Source: Hypomyces perniciosus (Eukaryota > Ascomycota > Sordariomycetes > Hypocreales > Hypocreaceae). From it: a DNA stretch of 64,000 nt. Below are positions 1-10,817 of the stretch, one piece after another. Under the pieces are notes generated by a model, which was not told where the DNA came from, did no database searches, and worked only from the letters and a program-made list of their open reading frames with translations. The translations under genes and the position numbers were made by a program. How positions within the stretch are numbered: position 1 is the stretch's first letter; each line of letters begins with the position of its first letter. The stretch is from assembly GCA_008477525.1 (NCBI GenBank), contig SPDT01000006.1, positions 5,035,277 to 5,099,276 on the forward strand. Direction: 5' to 3'.

Positions 1-72
1 GAATACGACGAAAACTGTAAAAAATACATGCAACATGAAACTCAGCCCCTGTCCCCTTGACTTTGTATGTAC

Positions 73-1377
73 CTAGCGTATATCTTCGTACTCGAAGCGT
101 TCCGCAGGGCTTGTGGCAACGTCTCGGGTAAACCAGCTGAATACACTCGCCCGTATCGGCACATTAGACCTGGGCCACATAACAGTCTGGGTCCGAGGGA
201 TCGTTGGTATAAAATGACCCTTGAGGATCTTTGCCCGCTTCAGCATGCCAGATTTACATCTCGCGAGAAGCTGACTTCCGGACCAAATGCGTTGGGTCAA
301 TTGTGCAGGCTGTAAGTGTTGAGTCGTGTGACCAGGCCACAAGTCTTGTTGGCATGTATTGGAATCCATAGCCCGCTGCGTGATTTGAACGTCCCTCGCC
401 GGAACGAAACAGAGGAGCTCCTTTGCATATGCGGCTGCTGTAGCAGAGGTATATCACTGCCACTGATCATTGTTGTGCGAATCAGCGTAATTGCAAATTC
501 CCCTAATCACAAGGCAGGGAAAACTGTTCATCACGCCGGCAGCTTCCATCTCTAAACACATGCAATCCCCTCCAGCATTTGCTACAATCTCGTCTCGAGT
601 AACCGCATCTTTGACTAGAGTGTCTCCCGAAGCGATAATGCCATAATGGATCTCAGGGTCAGTTGTGTCCCGCCCAGGGCGCTCGACCATCTGTGATGAG
701 TTACAGTTATCGCAAGTGAGTCCCCCAGCATGGTCGTAGGTGGACACAAATAGCCGGTCGTTCTAATGACCCTGATGGGCAACAGTCGGTCCTTTCTTCT
801 TCGATTTCAGCATTTGAGGGTTGGCTGCCCACATCGCTTGGAGCAAATCAAGAACTTTGGATGGCGCTATCTCGTGCTCTGATTGTAGGTTCGACATCGC
901 ATTGAGTAGAACTTGGGGAGGCGCATTGAGATAACCCTTAGGCTCCCATGTCTGTTTCATATTGGCTTTTCCTAGATCATACTGGATTACTCCTCCTGTT
1001 GTTCCGTCGGGCCGGCTGACGACAACACCCCCTAGCCGGATATCACGACCTTGATCCGGGCGGGCGATACCAGCCCCAATCCCCACGAGCAAGCCAACTC
1101 CGATATGAGGGAAGGAATAAATTAGGTTCAAGGCGGTTATTGCAGCGGAAACTTTTACATATGTTCCGGCAGGGAGTGAGGCTATCACGATGTTGTGCTG
1201 TCCCATCCGACCCCAAGTATACGAATTTGTGTCAGATTGATGCTGAGCAAAGCCTTTGGGTTTGTCATGGTGCTCATCCAGCAAAGCCATTGCGGCTGCA
1301 CGCGCTATGGGGAGAGCAGCAATCCATCCAACAGTATAATGAATAGGGCTGTCCAGTATTATCGCCATAATTGACAA
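73..1377 (-). pseudogene. Nucleoside-phosphorylase-like (PNP_UDP) protein, broken by two in-frame stops
   Basis: One reading frame runs from the ATG at 1377 down to a TAG at 73-75 but is cut by a TAG at 763-765 and a TGA at 454-456. Ignoring these stops, the frame gives about 430 residues resembling the phosphorylase domain found at the N-terminus of fungal NACHT/ankyrin proteins: YTVGWIAALPIARAAAMALL near the start, then VGLLVGIGAGIA, DIRLGGVVVSRPDGTTGGV, LEMEAAGVMNSFPCLVIRG and ICNYADSHNN. Both stops fall inside conserved stretches: before the STYDHAGG segment, where a Gln codon CAG would become TAG, and after DQWQ, where CGA would become TGA. C-to-T changes of this kind fit RIP or deamination. 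No NACHT or ankyrin domain follows; the last ~130 residues are unlike the family. Confident on the domain and the stops; less so that nothing is expressed. Confidence 0.8.
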
Positions 1378-3167
1378 CTATAGAGAAGAAGCCATCTCTG
1401 TTGAAATGTATCGCCATCGTCTCTCACATAATATGCTCTCAGAAAGAGGGGTACCAGCCGCACAATCCATAAATGTTTGATATGGAGGTGTGGTGCTAGG
1501 TTTAATCGTATATGCAGCATGTCTTGTCAAGGGCTAGACGTCCAATGATGATCCCCGGGAGGGCTCGGAAGCCCACACCTGGAGTTCGATACTTGGCAGA
1601 GAGTTTCGGCATAGCTGGCTTTACCAACGATGATGTGGATACATATATGTATGCTGATATCTGGCACACAATTGCATCTAGTGGAGCATTCAGATCCACC
1701 TTTTCATCGGCTCTCAATCAGTATATCTCAGCCGATCGAAGCGTGTTCTCACTTACCTGCCCCGGAATACAAAGGTAGATACCATTGATGCGAACTCATG
1801 TTTAATTTGTGCTCAAGATGTCTCAGATCCCTTGTGACTTTTTTTCTTGAGCAACGGTGCTATGTACAACACCGGTCAGGAACAGAAAAAGAAAGAATAG
1901 AAAAATGGAACATGCCTCCAAAAGCTGCCACAGATGAGGTAGAAAAAATAACTAGAATAATATAGGCTTAATAATTGTACTATTGAGTTAGTTAGACTTT
2001 TTTTTCTATTTTATACTTATTTTTCTATTTGCTTGAAGTGCTTTTTCCAGGGATCTGTAATCTACAAGTCCCTTTTTTGTTCCCCGGTTGAGTGTTGATT
2101 GCCTTTCTCGTGAATGCCGGTAACGTTTCATTGCCGGGATTCTATTTATGGAACACTGTCAAATTTCCTTCGTACTCTTTACAATCTTGTAGACTTCAGG
2201 GTCCCATCTGTTTGCCCCGGGTCATTGCATGACGCCAGCCGGGGCTATGCAGTAAGCAAGCGGTCCTACAATGGACATCCATTCGAGTGTAACTTTGACT
2301 TTGTTTCCGATGGAGTTGACAGATGTGCTATCCCCGATTCGTGAGTGGAGGCTTCAGTAAGTAGATCCCAGAAATAGTAGAGATTGGCCGAGGTGTGACA
2401 TCATCAGGGGTCGTGCGCCTGAGACATGACGGGCGCGGCGAAGCTTGTTGCGTGAAGAGCCATGATACCGCAAATAACCGTGTCTATATCAGGCAGAAAC
2501 ATGAAGATGCTTGCCTGAATGCACCGCAAAAATAACTCAGTGACAGATAATATGCAGGAATCCACCAGATCAAAGTACCGGTATCTACAGAAGATGCACC
2601 GTCCTTGCAGACACGAAGTCTTCGGCCCCACCCCCTTCTTGCAAACAAGGGCTAAACGGAGTCACGGCAGATCGCTATCGGAGAAATTAGCAACGGTAAA
2701 AGTGGCTAACAAAGCCTCTCCCTCGTATTGGCAGGGATAGACACATGGATATGACGTCGAGCCGCCATGGCAGCAGGGCCTAGTTGCCAACTCTCAGATC
2801 GACATGTCGTATCATGTCAGGGCCTTTTGTTTCCCGTGTTTGTTACATCAACTGTGGGCTGTCTTGAGCAGTAGTGCCGAACTTCACATTACGGGAAAGC
2901 TCGCCTCCTGTTGGCGGGAGATTCGGAGTGCAACCATCTTGCCGTCGGCCCCCAAGGGCAGAATTTAGAAGGTACATTATTACGTCGATTGTGAGGAGGG
3001 AGAGTACATATAAGAGGCTGGTTCTGCAGGGAGAGGCTGGGAACTTCGGCTCACACAACCATCATTCAACGAAACAACTCCAGTGCAATACTACCTATTA
3101 ACTCGGCCACCAATTCTCATTCCACTCTCGATCAAAGGCATCTGGGATCCATCAGTTGCATTCCACA
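1378..3167. other. Intergenic, no recognisable gene
   Basis: Two open frames of 76-88 codons on the + strand (1512-1778, 2114-2344) match nothing I recognise and have no supporting splice signals. The stretch near 1880-2060 is A+T-rich. The final ~150 bases before 3168 look like the promoter and 5' leader of the secreted-protein gene. Confidence 0.5.
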
Positions 3168-3621
3168 ATGAAGTTCGTCACCGTCATTGCCGCTGCCGTT
3201 TCTTCGGCTATTGCAGTCTCTGGAGGCCCAATTCAAAAGCGCGAAATCGGAGGCGTAAGTATCGCTTATAAACATCTCTTTATATGCTCTGCAATGACTA
3301 ACCCTCTTCCAGGTCCTTCTTTGCACAGGTCCCGACGCAACAGGTCACTGCGAGCACAACGTCTACGAGCTCAACAAATGCCACCAACTCACGAAACCCT
3401 TCTACGAGAACATCAACACCTTCGCACCCGATGGTGAAGATTTCGAGTGCTTCCCTCGCGTGGGCAACTGCAGCGATATCTGCAGGAGTCCCACAGGCTG
3501 CACGTTTGGAGCTGTCGACTTCAATTACGAGCACAAGTTCAACTTGAGCGCCATTGGATGGGATACGCTTTTCGGTCATTTCGACTGCTTTTTGAAGAGG
3601 GAAAACGACAAAGCTTATTAA
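3168..3621 (+). CDS. Small secreted cysteine-rich protein (131 aa, one intron)
   Basis: Exon 1 is 3168-3254 and exon 2 is 3313-3621. The 58-nt intron starts GTAAGT and ends TTCCAG, and the frame stays open across it. The first ~20 residues (MKFVTVIAAAVSSAIAVSGG) form a classical signal peptide. QKR follows and may be a Kex2-type propeptide site. The mature part has eight cysteines, enough for four disulfides, in LLC, GHC, NKC, FEC, GNC, DIC, TGC and FDC. It belongs to a type of small secreted protein common in filamentous ascomycetes; I know of no assigned function. An effector or antimicrobial role is possible but unsupported. The ATG is preceded by a favourable CCACA context. An in-frame TTG twelve bases upstream is not used as the start. 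Confidence 0.8.
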
Positions 3622-4092
3622 TTTTAGGGGTGTTAATATTATCGTGGATATTCTCTTAGTTCTTCATTTTTGAAGGGCGCGGCTCGGAGATGCAAGGGGG
3701 ATCCCATATGGAGATCGGCTCCTATCTCAATATTTGCTATTAGACATTGATTACTTGAAGGGAGAGAAGAAACCATACATAAGGGTAAATGTACTGGGAT
3801 TAGCATTCTTTTTTTTTATCATTGCATTTACGCATCATCGTTATGTACGTATTATCGGAGAGGAAAACGGAAATGGTTGAGGGGCAAATGACGGCATAGC
3901 GGGAGGATGGAGGGGTTGCTCTTGGCTTTGGTGGGGTAATTGAAGCATCAATAGCTGATCTCTCGGAATCATCATCATCTTATCATCTTCACCTTCACAC
4001 ACTCTCTGAAGCACAGCAGATCCGCTTTAGAGTTGTTAATAACTGGTTTTCTATACAATTGCCACGATACCAACGACGCGCCATCCTTCACC
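3622..4092. other. Intergenic between secreted protein and FGH genes
   Basis: Contains the 3' end of the secreted-protein gene, a nine-T run near 3809, and the likely promoter and leader of the S-formylglutathione hydrolase gene. No coding signal is seen. Confidence 0.5.
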
Positions 4093-5069
4093 ATGGCGAG
4101 CATCACCACCAACGCCTCCATCGCCACTTTTGGCGGCCGCATCCTTAAGCTCTCCCACCAATCCTCTACTACTGGAACTCCCATGAACTTCAACCTCTTT
4201 CTCCCCTCCGGAATATCCTCCTCTTCTCCAGCTCCTCTGCTCGTCTATCTGTCCGGCCTGACCTGCACCCCCGACAACGTCACCGAAAAAGGCTTCCTCC
4301 ACGCCCACGCCGCACCCCTCAAACTCGCCCTGCTCTACCCAGACACATCCCCTCGGGGCACAAACCACCCCGGCGAGCACGAAAGATGGGACTTTGGCAG
4401 TGCAGCCTCCTTCTATATCGATGCCACGCGAGATCCCTGGTCAGAGAACTACAAGATGGAGACGTATCTCACGAAGGAGCTGCCAGAGGTGGTCTTTGGG
4501 AATTTCAAGGAACTGGATCCACAGAGGGTGTCGATTGCAGGACATTCTATGGGTGGACATGGTGCGCTAACGCTGTATTTGAAGAATCCCGGAAATTACA
4601 AGAGCGTGAGTGCCTGGGCACCGATTTCGAACCCGACCCAATGTCCCTGGGGAGAGACGGCGTTTTCGGGGTACCTTGGTGATGATAGGGAGGAGTGGAA
4701 AAAGCATGATGCTACAGAACTAGTCAAGCACTGGAAGAACGGGCCATTGAATTGCTTAATTGATGTGGTAAGTTCGTGCTACCTCGGACATGAGCTTATG
4801 GGTACTAAACAAGCATGGGTAGGGAACGGCGGACAACTTCTACAAGCAGAGGCAGCTCCTCCCGGAGAACTTTGTGGAGGCCGTAAAGGCTACTGGTATT
4901 GAAGGCCTGAATCTCCGATACCAAGATGTGCGTTTCCACCTCTGGATTCTAGACGGAATATGAGAAGCTGACTTTCCTGTAATAGGGCTACGACCACTCC
5001 TACTTCTTCATCTCGACCTTTGGCGAGGACCATGTGAAGCACGCGGCCAAACATCTTGGTCTCTTGTAA
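4093..5069 (+). CDS. S-formylglutathione hydrolase (esterase D family)
   Basis: Hydrolyses S-formylglutathione to formate and glutathione, the second step of glutathione-dependent formaldehyde detoxification in the cytosol. Three exons: 4093-4767, 4823-4927 and 4986-5069, giving 287 aa, the usual length for the family. Introns are GTAAGT..GGTAG (55 nt, with an ACTAAAC branch site) and GTGCGT..AATAG (58 nt). The nucleophile Ser lies in GHSMGGHG at about residue 152. The catalytic Asp region (GTADNFY) begins exon 2 and the His (YDHSYFF) opens exon 3, so the triad is complete only after splicing. Other family marks are LSGLTCTPDN and RGTNHPGE. The start MASITTN has a CACC context; an upstream in-frame start at 4033 would add a non-conserved tail and is not preferred. 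Confidence 0.95.
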
Positions 5070-5242
5070 TTATCCAAATACTAACAGAATGAAAATTTAC
5101 CGCATGAGCTTAGTCCCGAGAAAATACTAATACTGAAGAGCAACACAGGAGGGTGAATAGAATAGATATCAAGGGAGAGTTCCCATGAGCAATTTATTAG
5201 ACTCTGGCCATACTCGAGGTGCTAGATACGCCAACCTCCATT

Positions 5243-6340
5243 TTAAACAACTCGCAACGTTCCGTTGCTGTTCGTGATCCTCTCATCCAAGATAATTGAG
5301 CTCGTCACCCAATCTCCATCACGGCGGAGTTCAGCCTCCAGCCTCTGTCCGCCGTCAACAAGGCGCACATTCCGCGCCGAAGCGCCAAAGTTGCCTCCAC
5401 CACTGCTGCGGTTACCGCCACCACCAGGGATCTGGAGGACCTGGCCGGGGTAGATCAGATCAGGGTTGTTGATGCCATTATGCCTGGCGATCTCCTCGAA
5501 CGAGCACCCGTGGGTCGAAGCGATACCGCGGAGCGTGTCGCCCTGCTGGACCGTGACGCTCTGAGAGCCGCCGCCGCTAGAGCCTCCGGAAGTCGCCCAG
5601 CGGAAGCTGCCGCGGTCGTTTTCGAGGATCTGGTTCAGGCTGAGGGTGCTGGACTGGTAGGACCCGTCGCCTCGCTTGCACGATGCGCGGAGGTTGTACT
5701 CGCCACTGGCATCAAGCTCAATGTCGCGGGAGGAAGCACTGAAGCCACCGGCATAGTGACCGCCGCGTGGCGCCGACTCGCGGTTGCGAGAGCGGCTACG
5801 AGAGCGGCTGCGGGAGCGGCTGTTGCGGCGCTGGGGAGGGCGGTTGCGCTGCTCCTCCTCTCGTCGTTTCTCGTCTTCTCTCCTCCTCTCCTCCTCCTCC
5901 TTCTTCCTCTCCTCCTCCTCCTTCTTCCTCTTCTCCTCTTCCTTTCGCTCGTCTCGGTCGTCCTTCCAGTCGGATGCCGCATCCTGCATCTTATGTCCGG
6001 CGAAGGCACCGGCAAGAGCGCCGACGACGGCACTCGTCTTGCTGTGGCCGGTCGCCTTACCGCCGAGCTTGTGGCCGCCGAAGGCTCCGGCCGCACCGCC
6101 AGCCAATGCACCCATTATGCCTCGGTCGCCGTCGCCTTCGCCTTCGCCGCCGTCGTTACGCTGGGCGTCATACTGGCCTTGAGGGTTCTGCCCGTACGAC
6201 TGGTTTTGGTTTTGGTACTGCTGCTGCTGTTGCTGCTGCTGGTACTGCTGATTTCCCTCGTTGTAGAAGGAATCGGCCTGCCCAGCACCACCTTGTTGGG
6301 AATATTGGTTGTCGTTGCGTTGGTAGTTGTAGCCGCTCAT
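5243..6340 (-). CDS. CVNH-LysM lectin-like protein with glycine-zipper N-terminus
   Basis: A single-exon 365-aa protein. Order: a Gln/Asn-rich start (residues 1-60), a Gly/Ala-rich glycine-zipper stretch with GALAGGAAGAFGGHKLGG and GALAGAFAGHK (75-117), a highly charged Lys/Glu/Arg segment likely to form a coiled coil (125-165), an Arg-Ser repeat (172-187), then a cyanovirin-N homology (CVNH) domain split by an inserted LysM. CVNH half 1 is about 205-253, LysM about 260-306 (SVTVQQGDTL..IYPGQVLQIPG), and CVNH half 2 about 318-365. This CVNH-LysM arrangement is known in filamentous ascomycetes; both domains bind glycans. There is no signal peptide, so it probably acts inside the cell. Long open frames on the opposite strand come from its biased composition and are not genes. 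Confidence 0.92.
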   Translation of the reverse strand: MSGYNYQRNDNQYSQQGGAGQADSFYNEGNQQYQQQQQQQQYQNQNQSYGQNPQGQYDAQRNDGGEGEGDGDRGIMGALAGGAAGAFGGHKLGGKATGHSKTSAVVGALAGAFAGHKMQDAASDWKDDRDERKEEEKRKKEEEERKKEEEERRREDEKRREEEQRNRPPQRRNSRSRSRSRSRSRNRESAPRGGHYAGGFSASSRDIELDASGEYNLRASCKRGDGSYQSSTLSLNQILENDRGSFRWATSGGSSGGGSQSVTVQQGDTLRGIASTHGCSFEEIARHNGINNPDLIYPGQVLQIPGGGGNRSSGGGNFGASARNVRLVDGGQRLEAELRRDGDWVTSSIILDERITNSNGTLRVV

Positions 6341-7678
6341 TGTGTTCGATATAGACGATCGAAATTGTCGGTGGATTGTGATGTCAGGAGATGTAGAGAG
6401 GGGAAAATGGAGAAGAAGCCGAGCACAACACCCAACGTGTTATCAACAGAACCTTTTATAACCCAACCTGAAGCAGGCCATCATGAGCTCACGCCACCAA
6501 CTCACCTCCACCTCCACCTCCACCTGCACCTCCACCTCCAACACGTTCGACAGTATTAGTCAGTGGCTTAGAGCGCTGCGCCATTCGTACCCGCAGCTTC
6601 CAAACCAATCAAGCTGATTGAAGGCTATTGGTCTGAGACGCAGAGGCCCCGTTAGTGCGACGTGGCAAGGGCCCTTCAAAAGCTGCCACGTATGTACAAT
6701 CAGCTGGTAACTCGTTCAAGGTGTCCGTCCAGCTTGCCTGCTGCTGGTTGTCATCTTTCCCCTCTCTGTTGGGTTGGGCTCTTGATGCCCGGTTTAGCGC
6801 GGCCCGACCCTACGGAGTCGATGTCCTTGCTTAGTCATCAGACACTCCATACTCCTACTACCCGGTAAAGCTCGTAACCCCTTAAAATACCCCATCATTA
6901 TGAATAATACCGAATGCTAATTTATTGAATGAATCCCATTTTTACTATGAGTACTTCGTATGTACTGCTAGTGTAGTAGTATTTACTCGTATTGACTTAA
7001 TTTTATGTTTATTATTAGCATCAGATGGAGTTGTTAGCTAGACTAGCAACCTTGTCCAACAGCCAGGTAAATGGCCAATCACATGCAGATGCGCAGATGT
7101 CTCACAGCAAATATCAGCCACACTTCACTTCTGCTGGCGTGATAGGTTTGGCAAAGCTACATGTACTGGCAAAAGATAGACGGCTTATTGCGGGGTACAA
7201 AGATCCGGATTCTCGGTAACATGGCCACCTCCGACAATCAGTCAAGACCGAGATCAGAGAATTCTATAGGATCCTCATAGAACTTCCTGCCCAGCATCTC
7301 CTGCATACCCTGATGCTACCATACTCGTAATCGTGATCATCCTCAGCACCTGTGACGCAGCCCAACAGTCTACTCGTATGTGAGGCAGTGGCCGGCCAGA
7401 GGGAAGCAAAATATGACATCGTGGTGGACATGGCGGGTTTAACCACGTGCTTGCGACGGAATTACATTCACTCAACAAGAGAGATGAAAACGAAACAAGG
7501 CTATCAAAACTTTTGAGATTACTACCTAGTACGATTCCACCTAGACCCCCAGTAATCGGATCAAAGCATATTGTGATTCGTACCTGCTATTCCACTCTGA
7601 CCAATATCTTGTCATAAAGATATTAGAATGGGAGACAGTTGCCGTACCATCTTGGACCGGCAAAGGGAACCCCTGTCA
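6341..7678. other. Intergenic, no gene seen
   Basis: Holds the promoter of the CVNH-LysM gene (6341-6500), a short simple repeat at 6504-6542, and about 1.1 kb with only short, unconvincing open frames. The part around 6890-7020 is A+T-rich. Confidence 0.5.
6504..6542. repeat. CCACCT hexanucleotide microsatellite
   Basis: About six head-to-tail copies of a CCACCT-type hexamer with one C-to-G variant, in the upstream region of the CVNH-LysM gene. A simple slippage repeat with no evidence of function. Confidence 0.85.
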
Positions 7679-9493
7679 TCAGCTGGCTGCAGGCTTCGCT
7701 GAATCGTCCCCCGAAGTCGATGCTTCTACTGGTTCGAGATCTGCCATGATAACCGCCGAGGAATAGTAGGAGCCATGGCTGGCCTCATTGCCGTACTAAG
7801 ATACAGTCAGCATGAGATTCTGGTCTAGTAGTATGGGTGGTCCCTACCGTAATGTAGCCGATGGAGAACTCCTTGGCGGTATTCTCATCCGGGGCATGAT
7901 TGAGCCACGTCACATTCCCGCTGAAATACAGTTTTTCCGTTTTTTTTGCGTGCCTCCTCCGTCCATTCTCGTCGACATAGAGGGTATACGTGACATTCGC
8001 GATTTCCTCTGGATGTGTGATTCTATGGTCATAATAACCGTCCTCAAACTTTGGTTTTCTCAGAGGCTTGGTGAACACTGCGCTGGTGGTGTAGTCGAAC
8101 GGGTCTTTGATTTCGGCCGGCTTGTGGAGATATGTGGCCGATTCCTCATAGTCCTTCATGTCGATCACAGCGGTAACTTGAGCATTACCAACAATTCGCT
8201 TGAGTGCCTGATAGACAACCATATCGAGGCCCTTGAGAGTAAGATGAAGGTTTTCCACGCTGCAATTGGCAGTATGTGGATAGGCGTGAGTACAAGTAAA
8301 GCCAACCTTGCGACCTGCCGATGCCCATCAGATAGGTTTCCGAGGCAATAAAATAGTTTTTATCTTGAAGGCACTTACTTTTGGATAGCATGCCAGGGCT
8401 CTTCAAAAATTCTCGAAGGGCTGCATAGAAAGAAAGGGAATCCTGGTCCAACACGTCAAGACGATCCGCCATAGAGGCGGGGCCGTAAGGGATCCAGAAA
8501 AGGTTATAAGCCAGCGTGATTCGGTGTCCTTGAGTGACTTCATAGACCTCGTGCTCGCAATTGGAGAAGAAAGCCGCCCAGTGTATAGTGGGAGAGGATC
8601 CCTCGGATGACCAGTCAAAGATGACTTCCTGGCCCGCATGTCGGACGGCAAGTTGACCACCTAAAAAGAATATTAGGGGGCTGCTATAATCCAGATTTTG
8701 CCAGCTTACCTTGATGTGGGTGCGGGAACGAAACAACGAGAGAGCCCATCTGTTTATCGGAACGCGGCGTGTCCACATGCGATTTAAATTTGCCAGACGG
8801 AGCCGAGTATATCTATTTTACTGTCAGAATCCTTCTCGCTCTATCACACACATATCCAAGGGATGAAGAGCTGTAACTTACGTTCAGCTTGTATAGCTCA
8901 GCCTTGATGCCCCAGATATTGTCACTGGCATGGGAAGCCGGGATGAGGGCTTGTGTGATCGCGTCCATCACGCCGTGCTCATAAGGATTGAAGCTGGTAG
9001 AAAAGTTTGCCTCATTCAATTTACCAGCCTTACGGTATTGTTCATCCAAGATGTCCTCGTTGCCTCTCCCAAAGGTGGCTGGCTGACAATCCTTGAGAAG
9101 CTGATCGAAAGCCACTTGCGAGCTTCCCTCTTCCGTATTCATGGGCAGAGTGACCTCGCGGCCTTGATCCCACGCGCCGCTCCTGTTCCACCGGATCGTG
9201 ACTGGGCGATCGGCGATCTTACCGCCGATGGTGAAGACATCTTTGTTCGCACGAGCAGCTAGTGCGGAACGAACTTCTTTGAGAAGATCTTGAGCCTCTG
9301 TCTCAAGAGGGCTCACAGGACGTGCAGACGGCGGGGCCGGGCCTTTGTCGTTGTAGGGCATGGTTGATGTGAAGGTCGAAGCGAAGCTCGAGAACAATTT
9401 GATTGGAAGGCTTGCGTGTGTAAGAATGAAGCTCAGCCCGCATCTCAACGGGGTGCTTGGCCCGAATATATAGAGAGGATCAGAGGGACTCAT
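7679..9493 (-). CDS. 2-oxoglutarate/Fe(II)-dependent oxygenase-like protein, five exons
   Basis: Exons on the minus strand: 9493-8882, 8812-8710, 8660-8379, 8314-7848 and 7795-7679. The introns of 49-69 nt all have GT..AG ends, and the frame is continuous, giving 526 aa, or 482 aa from the better-looking ATG at 9361 (MPYNDKGPAPP). The catalytic core is assembled by splicing. The iron ligands HxD occur in KSHVDTPRSDKQMGS (exon 2), followed by FPHPHQGGQLAVRHAGQ across the exon 2/3 border. The second His is probably in CEHEV and the 2OG-binding Arg in TQGHRITLAYNL. This is the fungal prolyl-4-hydroxylase-like family, often multicopy; the substrate is unknown. The last exon ends the protein with an acidic, Ser-rich tail. 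Family is well supported; the exact start is not. Confidence 0.85.
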
Positions 9494-10373
9494 TCCTTCT
9501 GGCTGTCATAACATTAAACTTAGACTTCTCATTTAGGGGTGTCAACTGCATATGCTCGTAGGCTACCGGTCCAATTGTTGGTTGGACAGTGGGCACATTT
9601 CAGGCAGCAGTACTCAGTGCCGCCGCCACAAAGTAATTTCAACAGATACCCTTCGACGATTCATATCGATCTTAATCCCATATGTCAGTCCAGAGTTACA
9701 AAAATACAGCGTACATCGCCAGCCACTCACTCACAGGTCATGTACTTTTTCACGCGCGCCGTTCAATTGATGTTTTTGGCTTCCCGCGGCGTGTAATGCA
9801 AACAACTTACACCGCTACTTAGTCCTCCAAGAAATGCTTCTCTGGTGAATTAGAGTAACTTACATAAATCTTCTGGAGATTAATGACGAGCACGAAGTAC
9901 GGATCATAATAGAAACCACGGGAGGAGGTCCTGACCCGGCCAGCCTCGGCTATGACTAGACAGGGTTAATTTAGTACATGGGCTAAATTTAGTCTCCGAT
10001 GCGGATTAACTTCTCCATTAGGGCAAAGTGCTTATACTTCACTCTCCCATTGACGCCCTGAAAGCTTGAAGCGGCTATTGATGGAGATCTGATTTGTGCC
10101 GACTGGACTGCGCCCTGACATTGACATAGTTCTATTGACATGCAGGGATCCGTCCTGGGAATTGGACCTTAAAAAGCCAGTCCCCCACGTTGAAAGACTA
10201 TTCACGACGAGGATAGTAATAGGAGATCCTCAATCTTGTCAATGTCGCAATTTCTAAGCTGACATTGGCACTCATTCGCAAGCGTCCACGTCCAGCCTCC
10301 TGGGACTATACCACGTGGTTTAACGCCTATTATTATTATTACTATTATTATCGTCACCACCATCACCGCAACA
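9494..10373. other. Intergenic, no gene seen
   Basis: Contains divergent promoters of the oxygenase (-) and the ACT-domain gene (+). The ~50 bases before the ACT gene carry a TAT/TTA trinucleotide run (10328-10353). Short open frames here have no recognisable content. Confidence 0.45.
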
Positions 10374-10817
10374 ATGTCTGTAATGCGCGATCCCGGCGAG
10401 CTATCGCTCAGCACGCTCCTCTCTACCATGACTACAATTCTACATCCTTCTACCTACGTCTTCGCCACCCTTCGCGATGAGGCCATTCTCCCACCGCTGT
10501 CAGAGCTGCAGCTCCTCTTCCGCGAGACAGAAGGCATCACCATTATCGTTACCCGGGCCTACGCCGAGGAGCATGGGATTGACTACTTCTTCCCCTGCCG
10601 CATGATCACGCTCAACGTGACATCTAGCCTTGAGGCCGTTGGCTTCCTGGCTGTCCTGACGACCGAGCTGGCCAAGAAGAAAATGGGCGTCAACCCTGTC
10701 AGCGGCTTCTATCACGACCACTTATTCGTACCCGAGGGGAGGGAGGAGGAGGCCGTGGAGGTGTTGGAGGCGCTGGCAAAGGATAAGGCTAAGGAGCTGG
10801 AGCAGGGAAATAAATAG
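10374..10817 (+). CDS. ACT-domain protein (DUF2241 / COG3602 type)
   Basis: A single-exon protein of 147 aa. It contains the small paired ACT-type fold seen in bacterial and fungal COG3602 proteins: STYVFATLRD near residue 26, then a segment like EGITIIVTRAYAEEHGI. The most conserved block is ITLNVTSSLEAVGFLAVLT (about 78-96), followed by GVNPVSGFYHDHLFVPEGRE (about 104-123). ACT domains usually sense amino acids; the ligand of this family is not established. The chosen ATG sits in a CAACAATG context just after the TAT/TTA run. The C-terminus is a charged helix ending KELEQGNK. The gene is isolated, with about 0.9 kb on the left and 1.3 kb on the right without genes. Confidence 0.88.
   Translation: MSVMRDPGELSLSTLLSTMTTILHPSTYVFATLRDEAILPPLSELQLLFRETEGITIIVTRAYAEEHGIDYFFPCRMITLNVTSSLEAVGFLAVLTTELAKKKMGVNPVSGFYHDHLFVPEGREEEAVEVLEALAKDKAKELEQGNK

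Noticed and set aside
1512..2344. Two short + strand ORFs as genes
   Set aside because: No family resemblance, no good start context and no splice path linking them.
5480..6559. Long open frames on the + strand opposite the CVNH-LysM gene
   Set aside because: They arise from the Gln-, Lys/Glu- and Arg-Ser-rich coding of the real gene and read as Leu/Val or Ser/Pro runs with no domain.
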